Shown: positions 12,619 through 24,999, counted from the stretch's first letter. The stretch: 64,000 nucleotides of DNA from Chamaecyparis obtusa (GCA_027943335.1 BSBK01007851.1:213501-277500); one strand, 5' to 3'. Notes: generated by a model not told the origin, from the letters alone. Made by a program: numbers and translations.

Positions 12619-13180
12619 AAAAGACTGAAAGAGAAAGAGGACAAGGCTATTGATGGGGATTTTGAGGGAAAGCTCCACATGCTACATAAAAAAGTGGATA
12701 AATTAGAGGACACCATGAGAAAAATTGGTGAGAAATTCCTTTTTATTCTCAAAGCCTACACAGAACATGCTAAGATCTTGGTTGACAAAATGGAGTAGGA
12801 AAAGGGTGAAAAAAAGGTTATGGAGATGAAGCACACTATGGGACCAGGAAAGCCTACATGAGCAATCACAAGAAAAAATTGTACCAAATAAGACAAGAAG
12901 TTTGAAGATCTCAAGAACTCAACTAGTCAGATGCAGGTTATGGTGATCCAGGATGAAGACCTAATGAAATGCATCTAGTTGTCCTTTCTCCTATTATCCT
13001 ATCTTTTCATTGTCTCCATCTGTGTTTTTTGGTTGCAGCCTGTTATTTTGGTTGCTAACTTTTGTCTTTAAGCTTTGTTCCTAGGTGCTGCGACATAGTT
13101 TCTATTAAACTTTTATGCTATATTTTTAACTCTTTGTTAAAGGTTTCGGGTCCTTGTAAAACCTATTTTTACTTAATCAG
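12619..13180 (+). pseudogene. LINE copy 1, ORF3 (3' part) and 3' UTR
   Basis: Continuation of the LINE ORF3 cut by Copia A. The open part (to TAG 12796) is a strongly helical, charged segment with heptad-like spacing (LHMLHKKVDKLEDTMRKI), suggesting a coiled coil. Coding likeness continues past two more stops to a TAG at about 12976. The 3' UTR ends with a block (GGTTTCGGGTCCTTGTAAAA near 13144, then ACTTAATCAG) that recurs at the ends of LINE copies 2, 3 and partly 4. That shared end marks the true 3' end of the LINE family. Confidence 0.75.
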
Positions 13181-14826
13181 AACACCTAGTGCAAGGGACG
13201 TAGAACACCAAAGATACACATCCTTATTCACTGCATCAACATTGACAAAAGAAGAGATTCCCACACAAGAAAGTTTTTATTGTAATTCAAATGCTTAGTA
13301 ATTGACATTCCTAGCATTGATAACTCTATATGTTAGCTTGTATCAATTTTATGCTTGTGAACATATATAGGTTGACATTGAAATGCTTAGTGATTCTAGG
13401 ACTCATGTATACATTAGGAGATGTAGAGTTGAGGTATACAAGAACTCAATTTTAAATTTCAACTATAGTTCAATGTATATTAATTTCTGTGTTAACTTTT
13501 TGTTTGTAAATATAATAATTTAAGTAATCTCAATTGTGTTTTTTTTCCTCTAATTTGTGCAAGATCCTTTGGAGCCAAAGACTTCTTTGAAGAGGCTCCT
13601 TTTTATGATCAATTAGTACCCTAGGATGTCATAGAGATATTTAATTGTCACATGTATATTTTGTAGACATTTTGAGATGGCATAGGCATATTTTATAGAA
13701 CTTTATTTGAGTTGAAATTTATACCATATTTATATATGGACATGCATACTTAATAAAAATAATTTCATATATAGAATATAAGTTTTGATATAATTTCTTC
13801 CTCATGTGCACTAGCTATATTAATCATGTTTATGAAATCACTACATATTTTTTTGATGTGAGTGTCATTGTTTCTACATTTCAATAATATTTGATGTGTT
13901 TCCATAATAATTATTATTATATTTTAATAGTATTTGGTGTGCTTCCATATTATTTTGATATATTTCATTAATATATACTATGTAACATCCCCTACTAGGA
14001 GGCTATTAATTTTTAATGATTACGATACATCACTATACATTTTAATCAAATCAAACTAAGAAATAATGAATGGCCCATAGCACATTTGGTAGTTAACATA
14101 GTTAATGTACATAGTTAATATTTTGGTTTACTTTTTCTAGGAAGCTTTACACCAATCTAAAAGTAAGCTTCCTCAAGGCTTTAGAAACCCATCCATATTT
14201 CATCTTTACATTCATCTACCTTTTTATGTTAGTGAATGATTTGATATGTTAGTGAACGATGATTGAATGAATATGGAATTACTAGATTGTGAGCTGATAA
14301 TTGGGTGCAACATGTTAATTTGTTGTATTAGTCAGTGATAATATATACATGATCCTTCAATTATTAGAATTATTTATTCTTTATATACATTATTGATGAA
14401 TAGGTCAACACCTTTCATAGGAATCAAGTCACCATATTCCATTATCGCCCTTGAGAATAATTTATTGTTCCTCAACTTTATCTCTCTTGGATGCCCTCCT
14501 CAAATGAAACCTTCTCCTCTTTATATCTTTCAATGTGAGGAAGAGAAACATTTCTTTTACATAATTTCCCCTTGAAATGGTCACACCCTTTCACAACTAC
14601 TACTTTATGAAAGATTCACAACCCTTCATTATTTTTGCCCATTTGGAAGGTACCCCTTATTCTCTTCCCTTTCCTTCTCCTCCTTCCTTAATTCCTATGC
14701 TCCTTTTATCCAGATTTAAAATGGGTTATATCTTAGGGTAGAACTTAATATGGTTATCTTATAATGATACTTTATTCCACACCTTCAATAAATCACTTTC
14801 CCTCCTTTTTATATCTTCATGATGGA
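13181..14826. other. Non-coding interval, possible LTR start at 13981
   Basis: No convincing gene. It is AT-rich, with loose repeats of TTTGATGTGTTTCCATAATA-like text at 13850-13960. TGTAACATCCCC at 13981 resembles the first bases of many plant Gypsy LTRs, but I could not find the other end or a second copy, so I do not call an element. Confidence 0.3.
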
Positions 14827-14967
14827 AGAGTCACAAACTTTTAGTATTACAACCTTTCTACAGAGTCACAACCCTTTATCTTTTATACCATTTCAAAGAG
14901 TCACAAACTTTTATAAATACAACCTTTTGAGAGATTCATAATCCTTCACAAAGTTTTCCTTTTGAAG
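14827..14967. repeat. 35 bp tandem repeat, three good copies plus a degenerate one
   Basis: Three consecutive 35-base units begin AGAGTCACAA (14827, 14862, 14897), followed by a decayed unit starting AGATTCATAA. Related words (TTCACAACCCTTCA) occur upstream near 14610. Confidence 0.8.
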
Positions 14968-15234
14968 GAGTTACTTTGTTATCCTTGTATTGTGATACAA
15001 GGGAATCAAATAAGATATGCTCTCATTTTTTTTATTTTGGTTGATTAGGAGAGTTTCTGTCTAATAAGGTTGTGATAGGTCATGTAATGTCATTTTTATT
15101 CCATTTTGGAAAGGATTTGTGTCAGTTTGATTAATGTTGAAAAAAATTGTCAATGTTTCTCAAAAGGTTGCTAAGTAACTTTGGAAAAAAGTTGTCATTC
15201 CAAGTTTCAAAAAGACAATAGGTGTGAAATAGAA

Positions 15235-16026
15235 TTATTCATTATGGGAAAAAAATATTAGAATGAATGCATATGGTTGGGTGATTTTACACTAGTCATG
15301 GTTCTATTTTTTCTCTTTACTTACCAAAATGCCTGATGCCATACCCTACTAGAAATGTCCCTTAAATTCCCTAAGTGCATAAAATTATCAAACATTGATA
15401 GTCTATTTCTTGAAATCCATGGAAATTGTAAAGGATCTATCTTAAACTATAGGATCATGGGAGGCCTATCTACAATAAGTTCTCTGAAATTTTTAAGACT
15501 CAAAGCTATTTTTCAGAGGGCAACAATTTTTCTGTTGACAAAAAAACTATCAAATGTTTTCAATGAGAAGTATTAAGATAGCTTAGATCTTGTTATATTC
15601 ATCATGGGTGTAAATAATTTATGAAAACCCATAAATTTAGGTAGGTTTATCTTGAGGATGGTCCAATTTCTCTTCCCCGCTCGTTGTAAGGCTCAACATC
15701 ATATCCTACCAGTGATGTCCCTTAAGTTCTCTATGTGTCCTAAGTGCATAAAATTATCAATATTTGATGGGTTGTTTCTCTATATCTTTGGTACTTGTGA
15801 TAGATATATCTAATCCTATGGGATCATGGGAGTACCATCTACAATAACTTCTCTCATAGTTTTAAGAATCAAAGTGGTTTTCGCAGGGCAGAAATTTTTA
15901 TTGACAAATAAATTGTCAAATGTATTCAATGAGAATTTGTGAGGTATCCTAAATCTTGTTATGTTCATCACAAGGGAAAACCGTAAGTGTGAATGTATCT
16001 AGTTGGATAGTTTAATCCTAGGCATG
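15235..16026. repeat. ~360 bp tandem repeat array, left part
   Basis: Two marker sites (ATACCCTACT at 15341; ATATCCTACC at 15701) start near-identical text: GATGTCCCTTAAG, then CTAAGTGCATAAAA, AAAGGATC and TCAATGAGAA, at the same offsets. The spacing is 360 bases. The array is cut at 16026 by LTR element B and resumes at 23343. Short open frames here are by-products of the repeat, not genes. Confidence 0.85.
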
Positions 16027-17152
16027 TGTTGGAAAGTGGTCAATGTATGCACACATATGCACATCTAGGAACATGCACATATATGGAATGTTATCATTTA
16101 TAGCAATAGTTATCAGTTTTATGATCGAACATATTGGATATCATGAATATGTTTGAATGTAGTTGATGAATGGAAAAATACCCAAGTCCATAGATTATTC
16201 ATGTAACCCAGTTTGATAGAAAAACTCAGTGAGCTTCACAGAAGTTGTATTAAAGTATACGATCTTAATCTCATGCTTGCAGGAAACCAATGAGTACATG
16301 TGTGAGGTCACTCATATTAATAATGAAGGATCAAAGAGATATGTTCAGTTGATTGGATGCGAAGATAGTAAACAGAGCATAACATGTTAGCGATCATTGA
16401 GGCTGACCTTGTGAAGGATTGGAAAGTTATTTATGGATACTATCTTGGATCTAAGGCCGACTGAGGATATTAATGAGGTGTGCAAGTGAGGTTTAATTAA
16501 TATGATTTTTAGCTAGAGTATTGCTGATTGGATTTCTTAAATATAACTCTAAGAAGGTATAAGTATACAGACACTTTTGTAAAGTGTGTAATGATCAGAT
16601 AGATGATATGGATGGATGTTAGATGTGAATTGTGAAGGCATCTAAGAGGCAGAGAAAAGATCAAGAGGAAGGCTAATAAGAGGATTTCTTCTAGGAATAC
16701 TTTGTTAAATATTTGTATTTAGGACAACAGATTTGTTGTAACTGTTGTTGCATCTATTGTACACCCCTAACAGGGTTTGTTTTCCTTTATCAGGGCTAAG
16801 AATTTTAACATGGTTGATTCCTTAACAAAGATCTTATTGTATACATCCCCTAACAAGGATCTTCCTATATTGTAATAATCAGCTCCTAGCAAGGCTACAA
16901 CTCCTAACAGGGTTTCAAGATTCATAGTGCAGAATTTAGTGGGTACCATCCCCACTGAGGTTTTCCCCTTAATAGGGTTTCCTAAAAAAAAACATGGTGT
17001 TATGAGTTCTTCTATGTTTATCTTTGTTGCATGGTTGTTCATTTTATGTTATATCTTTATATGTTGGTTAAAAAAGTTAAAGAAGCTTGATAATTTAGTA
17101 AAGTATTGTAACATTGATTCACCCCCCTTCTAAGTGTTACCAAATCCTAACA
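16027..17152 (+). repeat. 5' LTR of element B
   Basis: Starts TGTTGGAAAGTGG, ends ATCCTAACA. Matches 22239-23342. The last ~400 bases hold many CTAACARGG-like motifs, as in Copia A. Confidence 0.9.
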
Positions 17153-17178
17153 ATAGGTATCAAAGCATTAGACCCTTG

Positions 17179-18357
17179 ATGGAAAAGCTTAACATCTTTA
17201 GGGAGATCAAGATAGACTTTGAAAACTTGAAGAAGAATTAAGAAATGGCTTTGGAAGATGTGGACATTGCTAATGTAGATAGATTAGATCTAAAGTACAA
17301 CCTAAGGAAGGCAGATGACTTTATCAAAAATTTGAAGCGGGAACTTGAACATGAAAAAAAACTGAGAGATGATCTTATGGAAGCACAAAATGAAAATTTA
17401 TTAGACCAAGATCAGATTGAGTAGCTGAAGCATGAAAAGGATTCCTTGAGGGATGAATTGGAGATCACAAAATTTAACCTGATCAAAGAACTTGATGCTA
17501 AAAAATAAGTAAATGAAAGATTTCAAAATGAACTATCAAATACAAAGGATAGAATACAAAATTTGGAAAGTGAGCTGAATACATTAAAGATAAAGTATGA
17601 AAAGGTAGAGAAATATTGCATCACCATTATTGGTGATCTTGATCAAACTAAAGGTCACATAGAAAAACTTCATGAGAGAAGAAATAAATTAGATGAGAAA
17701 TTTGACATGCAGAAGCCTATTGGAGATAAGAGATGAGTAGGATTTAATGACAATCTGGATCAAAGGAAAGATAGAGTTGTGGTCAATCTTGATTCACCTA
17801 AGAAGTCTGAATCTGAGGTTTTCATAGCAGAACTTGAGATACCTTCTTGGAAGGACAATGACAAGGATTGTAGCCATGAAGATCAATCAAAGAAACCAAC
17901 TAAAAAAGGTATTCCTAAGCCCAAGTTTACCGGTTTTTGTTTTAATTTCTATTTGTATGGACACAATATGAGAGATTTTAGAAAACTAGATATGAGATCT
18001 AGAAGACCTACATATGATCACTTAGATGATTTCCTTAAGAAGCTAAAGGAGAAAAGTTTGAATGAGGCAAAGATAGAAAAAGGTGAATGTAGCAAAGATG
18101 CAAAACATAGACAACATGAGGATAAGGAAACAAGAAAATAAAATGATATTATGCAAGAAAATGTTTCTATTGTTGGCAAGGATGAAGCTAACAAGATAGT
18201 TGAAGAGTTTAAGAAACCTATTACCCGACCTAGAAAGATTATATGTTACAAATTAAATACTTTTGGTCATATTGCAAAGTATTGGAAGTTGCAGATTGAT
18301 TATAGCCAATTTAAACCTAAGAAGAAGGTGACATGTAGCGAAGTATTTCATATTTAA
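17179..18357 (+). pseudogene. Element B Gag-like protein (coiled coil plus two zinc knuckles)
   Basis: Probable nucleocapsid-like protein. From ATG 17179 the frame encodes about 180 residues of long heptad-patterned helix (LKRELEHEKKLRDDL; LESELNTLKIKYEKVEKY), a likely coiled coil. A basic region with two damaged CCHC knuckles follows: CFNFYLYGHNMRDF (about 17936; two of three Cys read as Phe) and CYKLNTFGHIAKYW (about 18244; second and last Cys lost). Stops occur near 17236, 17421, 17506, 17734 and 18139. It lacks the N-terminal UBN2-type gag domain of element A, so it may be a shortened Gag of the same lineage. Confidence 0.7.
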
Positions 18358-18684
18358 AGGACTGGTGAAGAAATCCTTCAGAACATGTGCAAAGGAAAAA
18401 TGATTGAATAAAGAAGATAGAGAGCTAGCTAAGTTGAAAGCAGAATTTAAGGAGAAATAGGTTAAAAAAAATGAATCTATGGAATTTGAAGTTAAGATAG
18501 ATGAAGAGAAGAGTATGAGTACTCAAAAGATTCCTAAGAGTCTTGTTAAATTGTTCCTAGGGTGTATTGCTTCACCATCTTTATGATGGGGAATTTATTC
18601 CATAGGGGGAGCATGATAGATTAACACCAGTCAGATATAGAGCCCCTATATGGATGAGTTAAGTTATGTGAACTTGAAGATAGC

Positions 18685-21600
18685 TTGGTTACTTTTTTGT
18701 GTGATCTTGGACAAGATCACATCTATTTTGGAGATGTCTATGAGAAGGTCTATCAATTTGAGCCAGTACTAGTTTCTTTCAGCTTTATGGTACGTTTTTG
18801 GGAATTGTACAAAATTGTCTATAAGGGTAATACTAAATACATGGAGAGATTTGAATTTGACGAATTAGACTGGATCAAAATTGTGCTAAGTAGAATTCAT
18901 GATGAATTCATATGGATTGGTGGAATCCAAACCAATATTACGAAGGAACTACTACATGAGATCATTGGATTACCTATGATAGGTAAGATATCTACTGTAG
19001 AGAAGAAGATAAGGTTTGAAGTAGAAAAGTTAACTAAAAGAAAGTAGAATAAAAGAGCTCTGACTATAAATGAAATTGCATAAGAAGATGTCAAACTAGT
19101 AGAAATGATATTGGGATACAAGTTCTAATATATTAGTAGAATAAACAATGTGCCAGCCAGTTTTGTTCACATGGCATATAAGATGGTAATTAAAGATGAG
19201 GAGTATGACCTATGCAAGGTCCTAAGGCAACAAATGATGGAATATCTAGCAGGAATAAAGAGGAACAAGACAACACATTTTAGATTTGGATCACTGATTA
19301 TGTACATATTCTTCTATTTTATGAGAGGATTTCCTAACATGTATCTATGGAGATCTGATAGATTCTGCATGCAGATGATTAGTGACTGCTATAGGATAAG
19401 TGATGAGAAAAATAAGTATGTTGAGATTGGAGGCATGATGAAACTCTTTCAAAAACAAATGCATGAAATGGAAATAATCCCTTGGAGACTATTTCATAAG
19501 TACAAGAATGACATATGTTTCATGGTAGAGACTGACATCACATGCTTTGAGGAAGTGGAACCTAGAACTTCTTGGGATATCCCTATGGGCTATGAAGTTG
19601 AGTACACCATTTTAGAGCTTCACATTCAATATGTTTTATAGTATCCTAAATACCCTAATGTTCCTAGATGGGGCACATATGAAGAAAAATACACATAAGT
19701 AAAGGCAGAACTGGTAAAGTGGAGAAGGGAGAAGAAAGTTGAGTCCCTTATTGATAAAATTATAGGGAAACATGGAATATCAAAATAAGAGATGAAGACT
19801 GTCAGGGAAAAAGTGGCAGAACTTGGGGAGAAATAAAATATCCCCCCTCTTCAATCCAATATTGAGGCACCTCAAGTGGTGGAGGTTGAAGAAGAAGAAG
19901 AAGAAAAGGACAAAGATGACACTCCTACACCTATTAGGAGAACATCGCAGAAGCAGGCTTCTAGAGAAGCTACCCAAGTTCAAACACCTCCTAGAGCTAC
20001 ACCAAAGGCCATGGCTAGTGGACCAGGAAGGAAGATGAAAATACTTGATAACCCTCCATCTTCACATGGGAAGGACAAACAAGGAGACAATGCAGAACAT
20101 GAACAAGAAGAGGAAGTTCAAGTAATGGATATAGAGAATACTTACGAATAAAAGAAGGAACAAGAAGATGAAAATGATAGAAAAATTCAAGAGGCAAACC
20201 TAAGGGTACTTGAAGTAGACAAAAAGAAAGAAAGAGAAGCAAAAAAAATAAATTCCAGGAAACACAATGGTATTTGTTTAAGCCCTTCTTAAAAGTTCTA
20301 GAAAAGAGAGCAGTGAATGATGGCAAGATTGCTTCTATTGAAAAATAATTTGACAAATATGTTGAAGAAGAGAAAAATAAGATAGAAGATATAGTTGTGG
20401 AGCACATGCTCACCTTCAAAAAGAATCTGATTGAAATAGAATGTCAAATCACTAAGGACCTATTTGAGAGATTAGAGGAAAGAAAGAAAAGAGCCATAGA
20501 TGAAGACAATAAGATGAGATAGGATATCCTTTTATAGAATATCCCTACTATGATAGATAGTGAGATGGAAAAATGGCTTGAGAAGCTAAGGCCAAAGCTA
20601 AGAACCTAAACTAAAATTATTAGGTTTATGGCCTAGAAATATGAATAAGTTAAAAGGGAAACACATGAAAAGGTTGGAAAACTACTCCTTGAGGAGCAAC
20701 CTAATCTTGGAAATTATAAAAGGACCCCAACCCCAGTGATCACCCCTATAGAGCCTAAAATTCTCAAAATTGCTGAAGATCCTAAAATTCCAAAGGAGAT
20801 AGAGGTAGTTGATACTACCTTACCTGACTTCTAGATTGACAATGTTGGAATCTCACTAGACATAGAGCAGGATACATCTGATCCATTTCATATGACTAAT
20901 ACTTTGGCCAATATATATGAAATAGTAAATAATATTGAGCCTCCCAAGATTTCTCAAGAAGAATCACCTGAGAAGGAGAAAGAAAAGGAGAAAAAATATA
21001 AAAAAGAGAAGGTATTAGAAGAAAAAGAAACAAAAAAAGAGAAGGAATAGGAAAAAATAGAGGAACAAGAAAAAGGATTTCTACCTATCTCCCCTTTTTC
21101 TACACCTAGTTTATTTCCAAGTGGATCCCAGTCACTTCCAACCAACTTAGAGGATATGGATGTCACAAATCTTATGCAATGGTCAGTGCTTTATTTTTCC
21201 AAAGAAAAGGAGAAATCAGAGAAAAAGATTAATAAGACTGCAAAGACAATCCAGCGAGAAACAACAGTGTTAAATAAGTATTTGACTACACCTATAGATA
21301 TTGGAGATCTTGTAAGTAATATAGATAATACATTCTAAGTACTATAGAAAAAAAAATTGGTACACTACAAGAACCAGCAAGAATAAAAGTGGTAGATGAC
21401 TTTAGGAAGTTATGGATGAAAGATATTCTTGATGGGATCAAGAGTGATCTTAACAAATTAATTTCCCCTAAAAGGGAAATCAAATCTTGTCTTAAGGATG
21501 GACAAGACCTTTATAGACTCTGCATGACTTCACATAACCATGCAAAGAGAACAAAAAATATAATAGCTCAAGATGATGAGCCTTTGGGAAACCTCTGAAA

Positions 21601-21943
21601 GGATTTTAAAAGAAAGAAAATTATGGACATAAATAAGGAAGTAAATAGAAACATGGATAAAATCCATACCCTATAGTTGGAAAAGGATAGAGTTTAGAGA
21701 AGATTCCCATAATTAAGAAGCTTTTTGACTCCAAAGATCACTGTCTTGGAGAGTACACATGAGGACCTTCAGCTTGGCCTCAAAACATTTCAAGGATTAC
21801 TACCTAGTGATGTAGAGGAAGCAATCAAGGCCACATTTGGTCTTAATGGAATGATTCAAGTTACAAAGGTGATCAAAGAAACTTGGGATGCGGACATGCA
21901 AATTTTGAAGACAAATTACAAAGATATATTGTATACAATTTAG
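18685..21943 (+). pseudogene. Element B large unknown protein
   Basis: A long decayed frame (roughly 1,080 codons with a few shifts and about 20 stops). Parts in order: an N-terminal block (FDELDWIKIV near 18859; TNITKELLHEIIGLPMIG near 18931); a block with ASFVHMAYKMV (19156), RFGSLIMYIFFYFM (19281) and MISDCYRISDEKNKY (19375); a Glu-rich stretch at 19870-19915; a Pro/Thr/Lys-rich linker (19920-20100); a long helical region (20290-20640); a second Glu/Lys tract (20960-21070); and a helical C-terminus ending at TAG 21941. I see no catalytic motif of a known transposition enzyme. The ITKEL motif also occurs in the LINE ORF3. Function unknown; no known family recognised with confidence. Confidence 0.6.
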
Positions 21944-22238
21944 CTGTGATTTTGTACACTCCCATTTTGTTGTTATGGTAACTGATTATGACATTTTGGC
22001 ACCCTTTTTCATTGATGTCAAATGGGGAGAGATAGAAGAAAAAATGTAATGAGAGAAAGAGAGCACGTGTAAAATGAAAATGCAGAAAACATAAATAAAG
22101 GAAAGTTTCTTCTGAAGGTTGTGTGTTGAATTTTTATGTGTTACATTTCTGTTAGTATATTTCCTTTACATTTTTTCTTTGATGATGCACTTAGTCATTT
22201 TTTCACGAAGTGCTGCCATCAATGCCAAAGGGGGAGAT

Positions 22239-23342
22239 TATTAGAAAGTGGTCAATATATGAAAACATATGCACATGTAGCCACATGCACATATATGGAA
22301 TATTGTCATTTATGGAAATACTTATCATTTTTATGATCACATATATTGGATATCATGAATATGTTTGAATGCAGTTGATGAAGGGAAAAATGCCTAGGTC
22401 CACAGACTGTTCCTGTAACTAAGTTTGATAGAAAAGCTTAGTGAGCTTTACATAAGTTGTATTTAAGGCATGTGATCTTAATGTCATGCTTGGAGGACAC
22501 CAATGAATACATGTAGGTCACACATGTTAACAATGAAATATCGAAGAGATATGTTTAGTTGATTGGATGCGAAGATAGTAAACATAGCATAACATGTTAG
22601 TGATCATTAAGGCCAACCTTGTGAATGATTGGAAATTTATTTTTGGATGCTATCTTGGATCTCAGTCCAACTAAGGATGTTAATGAGGTGTGAAAGTGCA
22701 CTTTAATTAATATGATGTTTAGCTAGAGTAATGTTGACTAGCTTTTGTAAATATACCTCTAACAAGGTATAAGTATATAGACACTTTTGTAAAAGTGTTT
22801 GATGACCAGCTAGATGATATGGATGGATATTAGATGTGAATTGTGAAGGCATGTAAGAGACAAAGAAGAGATCAATAAGAAGGAGAAAAAGAGGAGTTCT
22901 TCTAGGAATACTTTGTTAACTCTTTGTATTCTGGACATCAAATTTGTTGTAGGTGTTGTTGTACCTATTGTACACCCCTAATAGGGTTTTTTTCCTTTAA
23001 TATGGATAGGATCTTTAATAGGGTTCATTCCTTAATAGGGATCTTATTGTATGCATCCCCTAACAAGGATCTTTCTATATTGTAAAAATCAACTCCTAAC
23101 AGGGTTTGAAGATTCATAGTGCAAAATTTAGTGGGTACCATCCCCATCGGGGTTTTTTCCTTAACGAGGTTTCCTCGAAAACCAATATGGTGTTATGAGT
23201 TCTATTTTTATCTTTGTTGCATGGTTGTTCATTTTATGTTATATATTTATATGTTGGTTAAAGAAGTTAAAGAAGTTTGAGAATTCAGTAAAGTAAAGCA
23301 ATACTGATTCACCCCCCCTCTTAGTGTTACCAAATCCTAACA
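22239..23342 (+). repeat. 3' LTR of element B
   Basis: Second copy of 16027-17152. The first dinucleotide has changed from TG to TA (22239-22240), as expected from decay. It ends ATCCTAACA at 23342. Confidence 0.88.
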
Positions 23343-24505
23343 ACATGGTCCCACTTTTCCACCCTACTTACTATAATTCTTGGTTCCATACCCTACCCAT
23401 TATGTCCCTTAAGTGCACTAAGTGCATAAAAATATCAAAATTTGACATTTTGTTTCTCACAATCTATAGAACTTTTGAAGGATCCATATGTCCCTATAGA
23501 AGCATCGAAGGCCCCTCTACATTAACCTCTCTTGTTTTTTTAAGTCTTGAAGTGGTTTTTTTAAGGCAACAATTTTTTATGTTGATGAAAAACTATCACA
23601 TGAGCTCAATGAGAAGTTGCAAGGTATAGCCTAAATATTGTTATGCTCTTCATGGGGGGAAATTACTAGTGAAAATACATCTAGTTTGGTAGGTTTACCA
23701 TATGCATAATGTTATTTTTCCTCCCCAATTGTTAAAATACTCATCACCATACCCTATTGATGATGTCCCTTAAGTGTCCTAAGTACATAAAACTATCAAA
23801 CTTTAACAAACTATTTATTACAATCTGTGGCACTTGCAAAGGATCCATCTAAACCTTTGGGATCTGTGAATCCCCTCTATAATACCCTCTCATATTTTGA
23901 ATTCATAGGGTAACAATTTTTCTATTTACAAAAAAACATTAGATGCATTCAATAAGAAGTTTCAAGGAAGCCTAAATCTTGTTTTTCTTATTGCGGGGGT
24001 AAATCGTTAGCACAAATGCATTCAATTGGGTGGTTTTACCATAGGAAGATTCCTATTATGCCTCTTCACTTTCCATAATTCTTTGTGCCATACCCTAATA
24101 ATGATGTCCCTTAAGTTCTCTAAGTATGTAAAACTATCAAACTTTGATAGATTGTTTCTTGCAATCCATGGTACTTACACAGGATATGTTTGAACCTATA
24201 CCATCAAATGAGGTCCCTCTATGATAAAATCTATCATATTTTGTGGAATAAAATTGTTTTTGATAGGGAAACAATTTTTTTGTTGACACAACAATTATTA
24301 GACGTATTCAATGAAAATTTATAAGATATCATAAATCAAATTTTATTCATTATGTGTGTGAATTTCTAGTGTAAAAATGTCTATTTGGGTGGGTTTTCCC
24401 TACTTATATGATCTCTTTTTTTCTCCCTAGAAATTGAAATGTTTGATGTCATACCCTATTAATGATGTCCCTTAAGTACCCTAAGTGCATAAAACTATCG
24501 TAATA
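23343..24505. repeat. ~360 bp tandem repeat array, right part
   Basis: Four further unit starts (ATACCC at 23388, 23749, 24090 and 24451) with spacings of 361, 341 and 361. With element B removed, the spacing from the last left unit to 23388 is about 366, so the array was continuous before the insertion. The last unit stops about 55 bases in. Confidence 0.85.
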
Positions 24506-24720
24506 AACCTAACCAATTTATAGAACATGGGACAACTCTAATAAACCTAGGACAATTTTAATAGACCTAGGACAATCATAATGAACCTATGATAACCTAT
24601 CAAAATCCATAATAAAATAGGGCAGTCATAATGAACACATTAAAGGATAGTCATAATGATGACATTATAGGGAAACCATAATTAACACATTATAAGAGCT
24701 ATATTATCTGTAGCTAAAAC
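24506..24720. repeat. Short degenerate tandem repeat
   Basis: About eight loose copies of a 20-24 base unit resembling CATAATGAACCTAGGACAAT directly follow the 360 bp array. Copies differ a lot, so the unit length is approximate. Confidence 0.55.
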
Positions 24721-24999
24721 TATCATGTTTCTAACACTCTTGTACATTAAAAAGAAACTCTCGTGAAATGGGACAACAATAAGGAACATCTTTTTTCACA
24801 AAAAAAATCATCACAAAATTTTATAAATTCATTATAATGTAATGATATAAAATATATACATACAAAATTAATCCTCTAAATAAGAAAAACTCAACTCATG
24901 TCCCTATGCTTTCCCAAGTCCTCATGTACAAATACATCATATACAAATACATCATTTAATTGAATACATCAATACAACTATATTATGTACAAATACATT
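24721..24999. other. Non-coding AT-rich interval
   Basis: Nothing recognisable except short repeats of ACAAATACATCAT around 24925-25000. Confidence 0.5.

Larger units (their letters stand above)
16027..23342 (+). mobile_element. LTR element B, non-autonomous, encodes Gag-like and unknown proteins but no pol
   Basis: A 7.3 kb element with ~1.1 kb LTRs, a PBS just after the 5' LTR (TAGGTATCAAAGC, a two-base variant of the Met-tRNA site) and a polypurine tract (AAAGGGGGAGAT, 22227-22238) before the 3' LTR. The flanks GCATG and ACATG share CATG, consistent with a decayed 5 bp target duplication. Removing the element joins the two halves of the 360 bp array in register, which confirms the borders. 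The 5.1 kb interior shows two coding blocks: coiled coil plus zinc knuckles, and a ~1,080-codon protein. I found no protease, RT, RNase H or integrase motif in any frame. It needed another element's enzymes to move, probably a Copia like A. Confidence 0.88.

Noticed and set aside
15355..15576. 73-codon open frame
   Set aside because: Lies wholly in the 360 bp tandem repeat; a similar frame at 23324-23629 shows it follows repeat sequence rather than a gene.
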